The translations under genes and the position numbers were made by a program. From Fimadaptatus sp050946055 (GTDB taxonomy: Bacteria > Bacillota > Clostridia > Christensenellales > Aristaeellaceae), in contig JBMNUB010000011.1 in assembly GCA_050946055.1 (NCBI GenBank), forward strand, positions 11,484 through 75,483: a DNA stretch of 64,000 nucleotides, read 5' to 3'. Under the pieces are notes generated by a model that saw only the letters and a list, made by a program, of their open reading frames with translations, had not been told where the DNA came from and searched no databases. Below are positions 44,325 through 54,323 of this stretch, piece after piece. The stretch's first letter is position 1; each line of letters begins with the position of its first letter.

Positions 44325-45737
44325 TCACTTGGCCAACAGCTGCGCCAATATCTCGCGTATCACGCGCGCGTTGCCGCGGCCACCGCTCTCGCGCATGACC
44401 ATGCCTACCAGTGCGTTTATGGCGCCCGACTTGCCCGCGCGCACGCGCGACACTATGGCGGCGTTTGCCGATATGGCGCGCTCAACCGCCTGTTCAAGCC
44501 CGGCGCGGTCGCTTATCTGGGCAAGGCCGCGCGCGGCTATGCGCTCATCCACGTCGAAGCTGCCGCGCGCCAGCTCGCAAATCAGCGCGCGTGCGGTGGC
44601 GTGGCTTATGCCGCCGCGGGTCATGATATCGCATATATGCGCGCCCTGCTCGGCATCCAGCGCGCTGAAACTGACCTCGCCGTCATGCGCATGCGCGTCG
44701 CCCAGCAGCACGGCGGCGGCGTGAGGCTGAGCGCCCCGGGCCACCAGTGCCTCGAATGCGTCGGCTATGTCGCGGCGACCGGTCACGCGCTCGGCCTCGG
44801 ACGCGCTCAGTCCGTAGTCGGCGGCATACTGCGCGGCGCGCTCGTCGGGCAGGCGCGGTATTTCGCGGCTAAGGCGCTCGCGCATGGCGCGATCCACGCT
44901 TACGGGCGGCAAATCGGGGTCGGGAAAGTAGCGATAGTCGCTGTCGCTCTCCTTGGAGCGCATTGTGTATGTCTGACCGCTGCCTGCGTCGAAGCGGCGC
45001 GTCTCCTGCAATATGGCCTCGCCGCGCTCCAGCGCTGCGGCCTGCCTTTGGCATTCGCTCTCTATGGCGCGCGACACGGCGGAGTAAGAGTTCAGGTTCT
45101 TCATCTCGGTGCGCGTGCCAAGCGGCTGCCCCGGCATGTGCAGCGACAGATTGACGTCGCAGCGCATCTGGCCGCGCTCCATGGCGGCCTCGCTGGCCCC
45201 GGTGTAGAGCGCTATCGCGCGCAGCTTCTTAAGAAGGGCTATGGCCTGCTCGGCTGTGTGCAGCTCAGGGCGGGTGACTATCTCTATCAAAGGCACGCCG
45301 CAGCGGTTGAAGTCTATGAGCGTGCCTTGCTCGCCGTGGATGAGCTTGCCCGCGTCCTCCTCTATGTGTATGCGCTCCAGCGCTATGCGGGCGCGCTCGC
45401 CGCCTGCCACTATGTCCACATAGCCGCCACTGCACAGCGGCAGCTCGTACTGGGATATCTGATATGCCTTGGGCAGGTCGGGATAGAAGTAGTTCTTGCG
45501 CTCCTGTATGGATACGGGCGCTATGTCGCAGTGCGCGGCCATGCCAAAGCGCACAGCCTTTTCCACTACTGCGCGGTTTAGCACGGGCAGCGCACCCGGC
45601 AGGCCGCAGCATACCGGGCAGCACTGCGTGTTGGGCGGCGCGCCAAACGCGGTCGGGCAGGCGCAGAATATCTTGGAGCGCGTGCTTAGCTCCATGTGTA
45701 CCTCAAGTCCTATAACGGCTTCGTATCTGCCGGTCAT
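44325..45737 (-). CDS. gatB: Asp-tRNA(Asn)/Glu-tRNA(Gln) amidotransferase subunit B
   Basis: Kinase and tRNA-binding subunit of GatCAB, 470 residues. It shows YEAVIGLEVHMEL, KIFCACPTAFG, the zinc-type cysteines of CPVCCGLPG, and DFNRCGVPLIEIVT; the C-terminal YqeY-like domain ends the protein. GGGAGGCG precedes ATG 45737, which overlaps the gatA stop by 4 nt. Last gene of the T-box operon. Confidence 0.96.
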   Translation of the reverse strand: MTGRYEAVIGLEVHMELSTRSKIFCACPTAFGAPPNTQCCPVCCGLPGALPVLNRAVVEKAVRFGMAAHCDIAPVSIQERKNYFYPDLPKAYQISQYELPLCSGGYVDIVAGGERARIALERIHIEEDAGKLIHGEQGTLIDFNRCGVPLIEIVTRPELHTAEQAIALLKKLRAIALYTGASEAAMERGQMRCDVNLSLHMPGQPLGTRTEMKNLNSYSAVSRAIESECQRQAAALERGEAILQETRRFDAGSGQTYTMRSKESDSDYRYFPDPDLPPVSVDRAMRERLSREIPRLPDERAAQYAADYGLSASEAERVTGRRDIADAFEALVARGAQPHAAAVLLGDAHAHDGEVSFSALDAEQGAHICDIMTRGGISHATARALICELARGSFDVDERIAARGLAQISDRAGLEQAVERAISANAAIVSRVRAGKSGAINALVGMVMRESGGRGNARVIREILAQLLAK

Positions 45738-47239
45738 ATCGCATCGCCTCCCTGAGCGGCCATGGTGTCGTATGTGCCGAGCGCATTCTCCAGCGCCAGC
45801 GCGGCGCTGTATATGCGGCCCTCCGAATAGCGCGGGCCTATGAGCTGTACGCCTACGGGCAGTCCCTGTGCATCGCGCCCACAGGGCATGCTGAGTGCGG
45901 GCAGTCCGGCTATGTTTACGGGAACTGTGTATATGTCGCCCATGTACATGTCCAGCGAGGATGCCTTTTCGCCCAACAGATAGGCCGTTGTGGGCGCTGT
46001 AGGCGACAGCATGATGTCGTGAGAGGCAAATATGTCATCATATGCGCGCGATATCAGCGTGCGCACCTGAAGTGCCTTTTTGTAATATGCGTCATAATAT
46101 CCGCTGGACAGCGCAAAGGTTCCCAGCATTATGCGCCGCTTGACCTCGGCGCCCAAGCCGTATGTGCGCGAGCGCAGGTACAGCTCTTTAAGCGAATCGC
46201 AGCCGCTCGCGCGATAGCCGTACTTTACCCCGTCAAAGCGCGCCAGATTGCTGGAGGCCTCGGCTGAGGATATGACGTAATACGCGGGCAGCGCATACTC
46301 AAGCAGCGGCATGTCCACCATGTCCACGCGCGCTCCCTGCGCGCGCAGCGCATCCGCCGCCGCCAGCACGCCCCTGCGCACGTCGGGCGCTATGCCCTCG
46401 GCCAGAAACTCGCGGGGCAGCGCCACGCGCAGGCCGCGCGCATCGCCCGACATTTCGTGCGCGAAGTCGCATAGCCCTGTGCATGTAGCGTCGCGCGCAT
46501 CGCGCCCGGAGATGGCCGATAGCACCAGCGCGTTGGACTCCACGTCCGCCGTGAGCGGCCCTATCTGATCCAGCGATGAGGCGAACGCTATCAGCCCGTA
46601 GCGCGACACGGCGCCATATGTGGGCTTCATGCCCACCGCACCGCAGAAGGCGGCGGGCTGGCGTATGGAGCCGCCCGTGTCCGAGCCTAAAGTGAACGCG
46701 GCCTGACGTGCGGCTATGGCGGCGGCGCTTCCACCCGACGAGCCGCCCGGAACGCGCGCCCTGTCACGCGGGTTGCGCACGGGGCGCATGGCGGAGCTTT
46801 CGCTGGATGAACCCATGGCAAACTCATCCATGTTGAGCTTGCCCAGCATGGGCGCGCGGCAGGCCTTAAGCAGCTCGGCGACGTGCGCGTCATAGGGCGG
46901 CACGTATTCGCTCAGCATGCGCGAAGCACAGGTGGTGCGCACGCCGCGCGTGACTATGTTGTCCTTGAGCGCGCAGGGTATGCCGCAGAGCGGCGGTGCG
47001 GAGTCCGGGTCGGAGGCGAGCAGCGCATCAGCCTCATCGGCGGTGCGCAGCGCTTCGTCGAAGGTCTGGGTGATGAACGCGCCTATGCCGCTGTCGGTGG
47101 CGGATATTCTGTCCATGTATGCGCGCGTCAGCTCGCGCGAGGTAAATTCGCCCGCGCGCAGCGCCCGCGCCATGTCGCTTATCTTAAGCGAGGTGATGCC
47201 GGCATTGCATGTCATGCCCTTGAAAATCATTTTGCTCAT
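45734..47239 (-). CDS. gatA: Asp-tRNA(Asn)/Glu-tRNA(Gln) amidotransferase subunit A
   Basis: Amidase subunit that releases ammonia from Gln or Asn for transamidation. The 501 residues contain the Ser-cisSer-Lys signature: CALKDNIVTRG (Lys), GSSSESSAM and VPGGSSGGSAAA, SDTGGSIRQPA. ATG 47239 follows AAAGGAG. It begins 15 nt after the aspS-gatC fusion. Confidence 0.95.
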   Translation of the reverse strand: MSKMIFKGMTCNAGITSLKISDMARALRAGEFTSRELTRAYMDRISATDSGIGAFITQTFDEALRTADEADALLASDPDSAPPLCGIPCALKDNIVTRGVRTTCASRMLSEYVPPYDAHVAELLKACRAPMLGKLNMDEFAMGSSSESSAMRPVRNPRDRARVPGGSSGGSAAAIAARQAAFTLGSDTGGSIRQPAAFCGAVGMKPTYGAVSRYGLIAFASSLDQIGPLTADVESNALVLSAISGRDARDATCTGLCDFAHEMSGDARGLRVALPREFLAEGIAPDVRRGVLAAADALRAQGARVDMVDMPLLEYALPAYYVISSAEASSNLARFDGVKYGYRASGCDSLKELYLRSRTYGLGAEVKRRIMLGTFALSSGYYDAYYKKALQVRTLISRAYDDIFASHDIMLSPTAPTTAYLLGEKASSLDMYMGDIYTVPVNIAGLPALSMPCGRDAQGLPVGVQLIGPRYSEGRIYSAALALENALGTYDTMAAQGGDAI

Positions 47240-47253
47240 ACTGCGCTCCTTTC

Positions 47254-49362
<2,109 letters not shown>

Positions 49363-49392
49363 AAAGTCTAGCCTCCATTTCGTCAGGCAACG

Positions 49393-49756
49393 AAAAAAAG
49401 CGCCCCTCATCCCATTGCTGGGACGAAGGGCGCTGTGTCTCTCCGCGGTACCACCCGGCTGCGCCGTCAGGCGGCGCGCTCAAATCGGCACGGGCCGACG
49501 GGTAGCTGCATGCGCATCATACTTATCGGCACAAATATGCCTAGCCGCTGTAACGCGCGGCGCGCGGCCATACCTACTGACCATGCTTAAGCCTGTGCGC
49601 GGTCATCGTCGTCCGCGCGGGCATGCACATGGCGTTCGAATGGCGGCTCCGGGCTGTTCTTCGCCTGCGTGCCGGATGCCGCATTCCCACCATCTAGCGG
49701 CTCTCTTGATCCGGCAATGGGGCAGGTTACTCGTCCCATCGTTGCCTTTTTGATGC
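49393..49756 (-). promoter_or_regulatory. T-box leader, Asn-specific (AAC specifier)
   Basis: Minus-strand leader of aspS-gatC/gatA/gatB. Stem I shows the AGTAA motif near 49731, AGAGAGCCGC and TGGTGGGAA distal motifs. The specifier loop reads GAAG-AAC-AGCCCGGAG with AAC at 49658-49656, an Asn codon. The T-box antiterminator element GGGTGGTACCGCGG is at 49456-49443, followed by the terminator AGCGCCCTTCGTCCC/GGGATGAGGGGCGCT and a T run (49432-49393). Uncharged tRNA(Asn) should switch the operon on. Confidence 0.92.
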
Positions 49757-49761
49757 TGCAC

Positions 49762-49790
49762 ATTATACGCCGCGTCACGCGCGCTGTCAA
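49762..49790 (-). promoter_or_regulatory. consensus promoter of the T-box operon
   Basis: Minus strand: TTGACA (49790-49785), 17-bp spacer, TATAAT (49767-49762), both perfect. Confidence 0.9.
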
Positions 49791-50219
49791 CGGCAATATT
49801 GCTCCTTGACGCAAGAATTAACATGAAACCAATGGCTTCAGGATAAACGCCCGGCCCTCAGTCCATGCCTAAAACTGCGCGCGCGGCAAGCGCTGCATGT
49901 TCGCAGTGCTGCCAGTAGGCATGTGCCAGTCAGCGTTTGTTCGGGCAATTAGGCTGAGAGTGTCGACTCGGCTGCGGGGCAAGGCGTTTGCCTTGCGCAA
50001 TGCGCGCCCTTATATTGCCGATGAATGGGGGCGGATATGACGGGCATTTGCGCGCTTGCCGCCTGCAAAGCGGTTCTTTTGCGGCTTTGTACGAAGCTCA
50101 GCGCCGGGGCAGAGCGTGACTTCGACATGGGTGGCAAAAGAGAAGTGCCTACCGGCATTTTCAAGCTCAGCTGCGCGGCGGTTTGCCTGCGCCATACAGC
50201 ACTGCGGGTTCATGCAGAA
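49791..50219. other. intergenic stretch without recognised gene
   Basis: Spacer between the T-box promoter and mobile element copy D. The 12-mer around GACTTCGACATGG (50119-50131) recurs near 50551 on the other side of the element. No convincing frame, RNA or promoter is seen. Confidence 0.4.
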
Positions 50220-50248
50220 GCCGCCCGCATATGGCATGCAGGGCGACT
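50220..50248 (+). repeat. 29-nt direct repeat, left copy (second at 50491-50519)
   Basis: The 25-nt core CCGCCCGCATATGGCATGCA plus GGGCG is identical in both copies; across 29 nt there are two mismatches. The sequence has dyad symmetry (CCGCCC with GGGCGG in the right copy). The copies abut element copy D exactly on both sides. Confidence 0.85.
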
Positions 50249-50490
50249 CGGACTATCGAAAAGCCTAAGAGAGCTGGAGAAGGCTCGCAGCTCTCCCGGC
50301 TTCTAGCGTGTCCAGCGACATGTGCGGCGGATGCGCATAAGTTTTGCGGCGGGAAAATCCATTTCCCAGAGAAAAAGCTCTTTATGTAGCTTCCGCGCCC
50401 GGCAATCCGTAAGGATTTCGGTGAAAACCGGTGGATGTGGCAGTGGAGGGTGGAGATCATTACCCGTCTGCGCACTTTTTTGACAAGCTG
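50249..50490 (+). mobile_element. dispersed inverted-repeat element, copy D (242 bp)
   Basis: The most diverged full-length copy. Starts CGGACTATCGAAAA, ends TTTTTTGACAAGCTG. Shares AGCGACATGTGCGG, GGCGGGAAAATCCATTTCCC, AAGGATTTCGGTGAAAACC and GATGTGGCAGTGG with the others. Flanked by the 29-nt direct repeat. Non-coding. Confidence 0.8.
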
Positions 50491-50541
50491 ACCGCCCGCA
50501 TATGGCATGCAGGGCGGCTGCGCATGCCGTTTTGCGGCCAA

Positions 50542-50581
50542 AAGGCTCCGCCTTCGACATGGCTGTCAAAAGCGGAGCCTT
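50542..50581 (-). terminator. terminator of the TIM-barrel gene
   Basis: 10-bp perfect stem AAGGCTCCGC/GCGGAGCCTT; on the minus strand it is followed by TTGG, a short U-tract. About 100 nt after the stop at 50681. Confidence 0.6.
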
Positions 50582-50680
50582 GCATGAATCCTGCATATGC
50601 TCAAAGCTTGGCCTGTGCGCAGACGTCAATGCCCTCAGGCAAGCGCACATTGCGCACATGTACAGGGCGCGCCTATGCTA

Positions 50681-51583
50681 TCAGACTTCGTTCCAGATGC
50701 GGCGGGCGTTGTCCAGACCTACCTTGGAAGCGTACTTGGGCTCCTCGAAGCCCTCGAACTCTATGGCGATTGCGCCGTCGTAGCCGGAGTGCTTTATCTC
50801 GCCCAGTATCTCCCATATGTCCAGATCGCCCTGCGCCAGTATGGAGCCGCGCAGGAAGCGCCCGGCCATGGAGCGGAACCAGTGGCCGCCGCAGTCGAAC
50901 ATGGTGGAGTCGCCCGGATCGCGCTTGCGGATGTAGAAGTCCTTGAGGTGTATCATGCGCGCCTGAGCGGCAAGGCGATGCGCGGCGGCGGCGGGGTCCT
51001 CGTCCACGCAGGCGATGTTGCCGGTATCCAGCAGCAGGCCGTAGTTGGGACGGTTTACGGCGCGCAGTATGCGCTCCACGCGATCGCAGCCGTTGGCAAA
51101 GAAGCCGTGATTCTCGATAAGCGTGGTTATGCCGTACTTTGCGGCATGGTCGGCTATCTCGCCCGCCGAGTCCACCATGAGCGGCATGAGCTTCTCGAAG
51201 AACTCAAGCCCGTTCTCGCCATGCGGGCGGCGGAAGGCGGATACGTCGTGGCGCATCACAGGCACGCCCAGCTCGGCGGCCACGTCCACATGGCGCTTTA
51301 CGCGCTCGACCTCGTCGCGCAGCGCGGCGGGGTCTTCCTTGCACAGGTCGGCCAGCACCGAATAGTTGACCAGCTTTATGCCCGCATCTTTGGCGCGGCG
51401 CACTGCGCTCTTTATGAACTCGGAATCGATCTTGCGCTCGTCATCCATGAACTTGAACGCAAAAGGCACCATCTCCATGCACTCCGCGCCCTGAGCGGCC
51501 GCCCAGTCTATGGCCTCAAGCAGCGTCATCTCGCCCGAAGCTATTACCGGGTCGAGTGAATACGAACTAAGTCCCAGCAGCAT
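50681..51583 (-). CDS. sugar phosphate isomerase/epimerase-family TIM barrel
   Basis: Xylose-isomerase-like / AP-endonuclease-2-like TIM barrel, 300 residues. It begins MLLGLSSYSLDPVI and contains TLLIENHGFF, LLLDTGNIAC and MIHLKDF, which supply the Glu, Asp and His metal ligands of this fold, and IAIEFEGFEEP near the end. Such enzymes isomerise or epimerise sugars or polyols. ATG 51583 has AGGAGGTG upstream; an upstream in-frame start at 51625 lies in the promoter. Substrate unknown. Confidence 0.8.
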   Translation of the reverse strand: MLLGLSSYSLDPVIASGEMTLLEAIDWAAAQGAECMEMVPFAFKFMDDERKIDSEFIKSAVRRAKDAGIKLVNYSVLADLCKEDPAALRDEVERVKRHVDVAAELGVPVMRHDVSAFRRPHGENGLEFFEKLMPLMVDSAGEIADHAAKYGITTLIENHGFFANGCDRVERILRAVNRPNYGLLLDTGNIACVDEDPAAAAHRLAAQARMIHLKDFYIRKRDPGDSTMFDCGGHWFRSMAGRFLRGSILAQGDLDIWEILGEIKHSGYDGAIAIEFEGFEEPKYASKVGLDNARRIWNEV

Positions 51584-51616
51584 TGAAAGCACCTCCTGAG
51601 TATTTTCCCTTAGCCA

Positions 51617-51645
51617 ATTATACATTCTGCGGCGCGCAAAATCAA
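51617..51645 (-). promoter_or_regulatory. promoter of the TIM-barrel gene
   Basis: Minus strand: TTGATT (51645-51640), 17-bp spacer, TATAAT (51622-51617). Confidence 0.65.
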
Positions 51646-51699
51646 GCGGCTAAAGCGTCCGCATGCACAGATTGAGCGCCGGGCCGGCAATTCGCGCGG

Positions 51700-51728
51700 T
51701 GGATATGTCGCCGGACATGAGCTATAAT
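51700..51728 (+). promoter_or_regulatory. promoter of the sigma-factor operon
   Basis: TGGATA (51700-51705), 17-bp spacer, TATAAT (51723-51728). The same TGGAWA -35 form precedes the gene at 11096. The leader contains a T7-A6 run (near 51754) of unknown role. Confidence 0.5.
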
Positions 51729-51825
51729 CGTATCTGCATGCGAGGGAAAAAGTTTTTTTAAAAAAGTGCATTTTCCCAAAACACTTTGGCTGTTTCAAAC
51801 GCTTATAAGGTGAAAGGCGGTGGAA

Positions 51826-52290
51826 ATGATGGAGCAGATGCTGAGCGCACACTATGGCGAGCTTATGCGTGCGGCACGCGCATTGGCGCGCGACGCGAGC
51901 GAGGCCGACGACATAATGCAGGAGGCGCTGCTGTCCGCGCTGCGCTCGGAGGGCTTTGAGGAGCTGGACGAGGACTTGCAGCTGCGCTGGCTTAAGCGAG
52001 CCATGAAGAGCCGCCTGATAGACATCCGCCGCCGGGAAAGGCTGTCGCGCCAGCGCGAGGTGCTGGAGCGTGAGCCCACGGATTGCGACGACCTGACATA
52101 CATCGAGGTCATGCAGGCGCTGGGCGTGCTCAAGGATGAACAGCGGCAGGTGCTGGCGATGAGCGCGCTGGGCGGCATGAACTCGACCCAGATAGCGCAG
52201 ACGCTGGGCATACCCGCGCCCACCGTGCGCACCAGGCTGCGCGCCGCCGTCAAGACGCTGCGCGCCATGCGCAATCGCGGCGACATATAA
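51826..52290 (+). CDS. ECF-type RNA polymerase sigma factor
   Basis: 154 residues with sigma region 2 (ARALARDASEADDIMQEALLSALRS; WLKRAMKSRLIDIRRRE) and region 4 (LKDEQRQVLAMSALGGMNSTQIAQTLGIPAPTVRTRLRAAV). ATG 51826 is 5 nt after AAAGGCGG; ATG 51829 and GTG 51820 are alternatives. No recognisable anti-sigma gene with membrane spans follows; instead come a partial paralogue and an unknown protein, so regulation is unclear. Confidence 0.85.
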   Translation: MMEQMLSAHYGELMRAARALARDASEADDIMQEALLSALRSEGFEELDEDLQLRWLKRAMKSRLIDIRRRERLSRQREVLEREPTDCDDLTYIEVMQALGVLKDEQRQVLAMSALGGMNSTQIAQTLGIPAPTVRTRLRAAVKTLRAMRNRGDI

Positions 52291-52319
52291 GCTGTATTCG
52301 TGAAAGGAGAACATTCGTC

Positions 52320-52628
52320 GTGGATAGCCAGAGGATATATGAGCGCAATGAGACACTTATAGAGCGCGATAAGCGCAATGCGAGCGATGTATGCGGCGCG
52401 GGCGAGTTCACCCGCAGCGAAGTAATGCAGGCGCTGGGCAGACTGGATGAAAAGCCCATGCAGGTGTTGGCCATGAACGCGCTGGGCGGTATGAAGTGCG
52501 CGCAGATAGCCGCTGCAATAGGCGAATCGCTGCTCAAGGTGCGCGCGTGGCTGCGCGAGGCGGTTATGAACATGCGCGCCATGCGCGTGCATTCGCGCAG
52601 AAGCGGCGTGCAGCTAAAGCGCATGTAA
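52320..52628 (+). CDS. sigma region 4-only paralogue
   Basis: 102 residues matching the C-terminal half of the preceding sigma factor: EVMQALGRLDEKPMQVLAMN against EVMQALGVLKDEQRQVLAMS, then ALGGMKCAQIAAAIGESLLKV and NMRAMR. Region 2 is absent; the N-terminus is charged. It looks like a duplicated, shortened copy and could act as a DNA-binding cofactor or competitor. GTG 52320 has AAAGGAG 9 nt upstream, so it is probably translated. Confidence 0.7.
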   Translation: MDSQRIYERNETLIERDKRNASDVCGAGEFTRSEVMQALGRLDEKPMQVLAMNALGGMKCAQIAAAIGESLLKVRAWLREAVMNMRAMRVHSRRSGVQLKRM

Positions 52629-52699
52629 ATGCGAGCATCGGGTCGGGCCGGACAATGTGAAGACAACCCATACAAAATGTTATATAGGAGGAAACAAAG

Positions 52700-53908
52700 A
52701 TGAGTGAGCGCAATGTTGTCGTAAAGAACGTAGCCATGCTGGACATGAGGAACGCAAACGCAGACAGGTTGGCGAGCATACGCCACATAGAGAACGTGGC
52801 ACTGATACTGGTGAGGGAGGACACCGACCTTGACGGCATAGAGATAAGTAACTGCGCAAGCATTGTGCGCATACCCGATGACGTGCGCTTTTCCATGCTC
52901 AACGGCAGCAGCGAACTGGGCGTTTCGGATCTTGAGGGGCGCATATTCATATTGGCCAACGGCTCGTTTGTGATAGCGCCCGAAGTCACGCCTGAAATGC
53001 TGCGGGAGCACTGCTCGGGCATGTTGGTAAACGGCATTCTGCGCTGCTCGCGCTCGGTGAGCAACGCGCTTACGGGCATGGGCGCGCAGATCAACGGCAA
53101 GACCGAATCTTATCCCGACGGAGCCATACTGCGCTTTGACGAGGACTTCGTGCTGGATGCAGACACTGCGGGCGCTGTCGCTCCCGGAATTTATGCGGTG
53201 GGCAGCCTGCGCGCGCTGGATGCTGCTTCAATCGATGTGGCGCGCGAGCGTGGAGTGAGATTCTTTACCGATGAGATGGTGTGCCGCGAGGAGCTGCGCG
53301 CGTCCGCCATGGAGCTGCTGAGCGACTGCTCGCCCGATGTGACGCTCGTACCCAGGGGATTTGAGTATGCCGGCGAGCTTAGCGACATAGACAGGCTGCG
53401 CGCCCGCAGGCTGCGCGGGCAGGTGTTTGCGCAGGGCGATGTAAAGCTTAACCGGGACGTGAAGCCGCAGGATCTCAAGGCGCTCAAGGCTCTATACATT
53501 ACCGGCACGCTGTCCATGACCGAGGCGCAGTTCGATGAGCTGGCCGATGTGGACATGGACTGCGCCTCGCTCAAGCTGAGCTATCCGGGCGACATAGAGG
53601 TGGACGATGACTATGCGCTGAATGCCGCCGCGCTGGAGGCGCTGGAGGGCAAATGCCGCCTGATAGTACACGGCAATTTGAAGTTGGAAGAGGACATAAC
53701 CGCCCAGCTCATTCAGGACAGGATATCCGAGCTGATTGTGGACGATGACATCATAGCGCCCAAGGCGCTGATGGGCGTGCTTGCCGCCATGAGTGAGATA
53801 GGCGGAGAGTACAGGGATATAGCCGCTTGCGCAGAGCTGTATAATGCCGGCGAGCCGCGCGAGGAAGGCGTGACCTATATATCGAACACGGCCATGTATC
53901 AGATGTAA
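52700..53908 (+). CDS. unknown 402-residue repeat protein in sigma operon
   Basis: I do not recognise this protein. There is no signal peptide or membrane span. It is acidic and has recurring short hydrophobic strands separated by turns (VALILV, SIVRIPDDV, RIFILANGSFVIA, GIYAVGSL, ALYITGTLSM, LIVHGNLKLEEDI), which suggests a beta-helix or beta-solenoid. GGAGG precedes ATG 52700. It is 71 nt after the sigma paralogue and probably part of the same operon; it could be the regulated product or a partner of the sigma proteins. Confidence 0.6.
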   Translation: MSERNVVVKNVAMLDMRNANADRLASIRHIENVALILVREDTDLDGIEISNCASIVRIPDDVRFSMLNGSSELGVSDLEGRIFILANGSFVIAPEVTPEMLREHCSGMLVNGILRCSRSVSNALTGMGAQINGKTESYPDGAILRFDEDFVLDADTAGAVAPGIYAVGSLRALDAASIDVARERGVRFFTDEMVCREELRASAMELLSDCSPDVTLVPRGFEYAGELSDIDRLRARRLRGQVFAQGDVKLNRDVKPQDLKALKALYITGTLSMTEAQFDELADVDMDCASLKLSYPGDIEVDDDYALNAAALEALEGKCRLIVHGNLKLEEDITAQLIQDRISELIVDDDIIAPKALMGVLAAMSEIGGEYRDIAACAELYNAGEPREEGVTYISNTAMYQM

Positions 53909-54110
53909 TGCGCAGGGCGTATGGGTGCGCTGAGCATTTGACCGGGAGCAGGCGCGCTTTGCAGGCATATTTATTCGCAATGCATGTGGCCACGCGCCGT
54001 GCAAAGCCATAACTTATGCAAAGAAGTCGTGCGCATGGCGATGAATGGCATCTGCACACCGCATGAAGTTTAATCATAAGGAAAAATAAATAGCAGAGTA
54101 GGTTAATAAT

Positions 54111-54151
54111 GCCGCCGCGCAGCAGTAAGATGCGCGGCGGCGCTTTATACT
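54111..54151 (+). terminator. terminator after the sigma operon
   Basis: 11-bp perfect stem GCCGCCGCGCA (54111-54121) and TGCGCGGCGGC (54131-54141), then GCTTTATACTTTT. The 53909-54110 stretch before it shows no gene. Confidence 0.8.
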
Positions 54152-54205
54152 TTTGCAGGTGTGTTGTATAATACAATACATATATCCCTGCGGGGATGAT
54201 ATAAT
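54144..54205 (+). promoter_or_regulatory. candidate promoters of the paaK-ior cluster
   Basis: TTTATA (54144-54149), 17 bp, TATAAT (54167-54172), the latter inside the palindrome TTGTATAATACAA. A second TATAAT lies at 54200-54205 without a good -35. The roughly 120-nt leader to ATG 54324 is G-rich with a GGTAG-type repeat and no riboswitch I can name. Confidence 0.45.
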
Positions 54206-54323
54206 GGGGCGCGGTAGGGTAGAGCGGTAGCACGGTAGAGTGCGTCCGGGGCGCTTGAAAGTGCGCGGGCGCTATATTCGATTGCCTTACACAGCCCATC
54301 TGTGAGCAGAGGGGGTTTTTTAT

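Noticed and set aside
54206..54290. tRNA gene or riboswitch in the paaK leader (GGTAG repeats)
   Set aside because: No cloverleaf, no TTCRA-type T-loop, and no match to a riboswitch core that I can recall.
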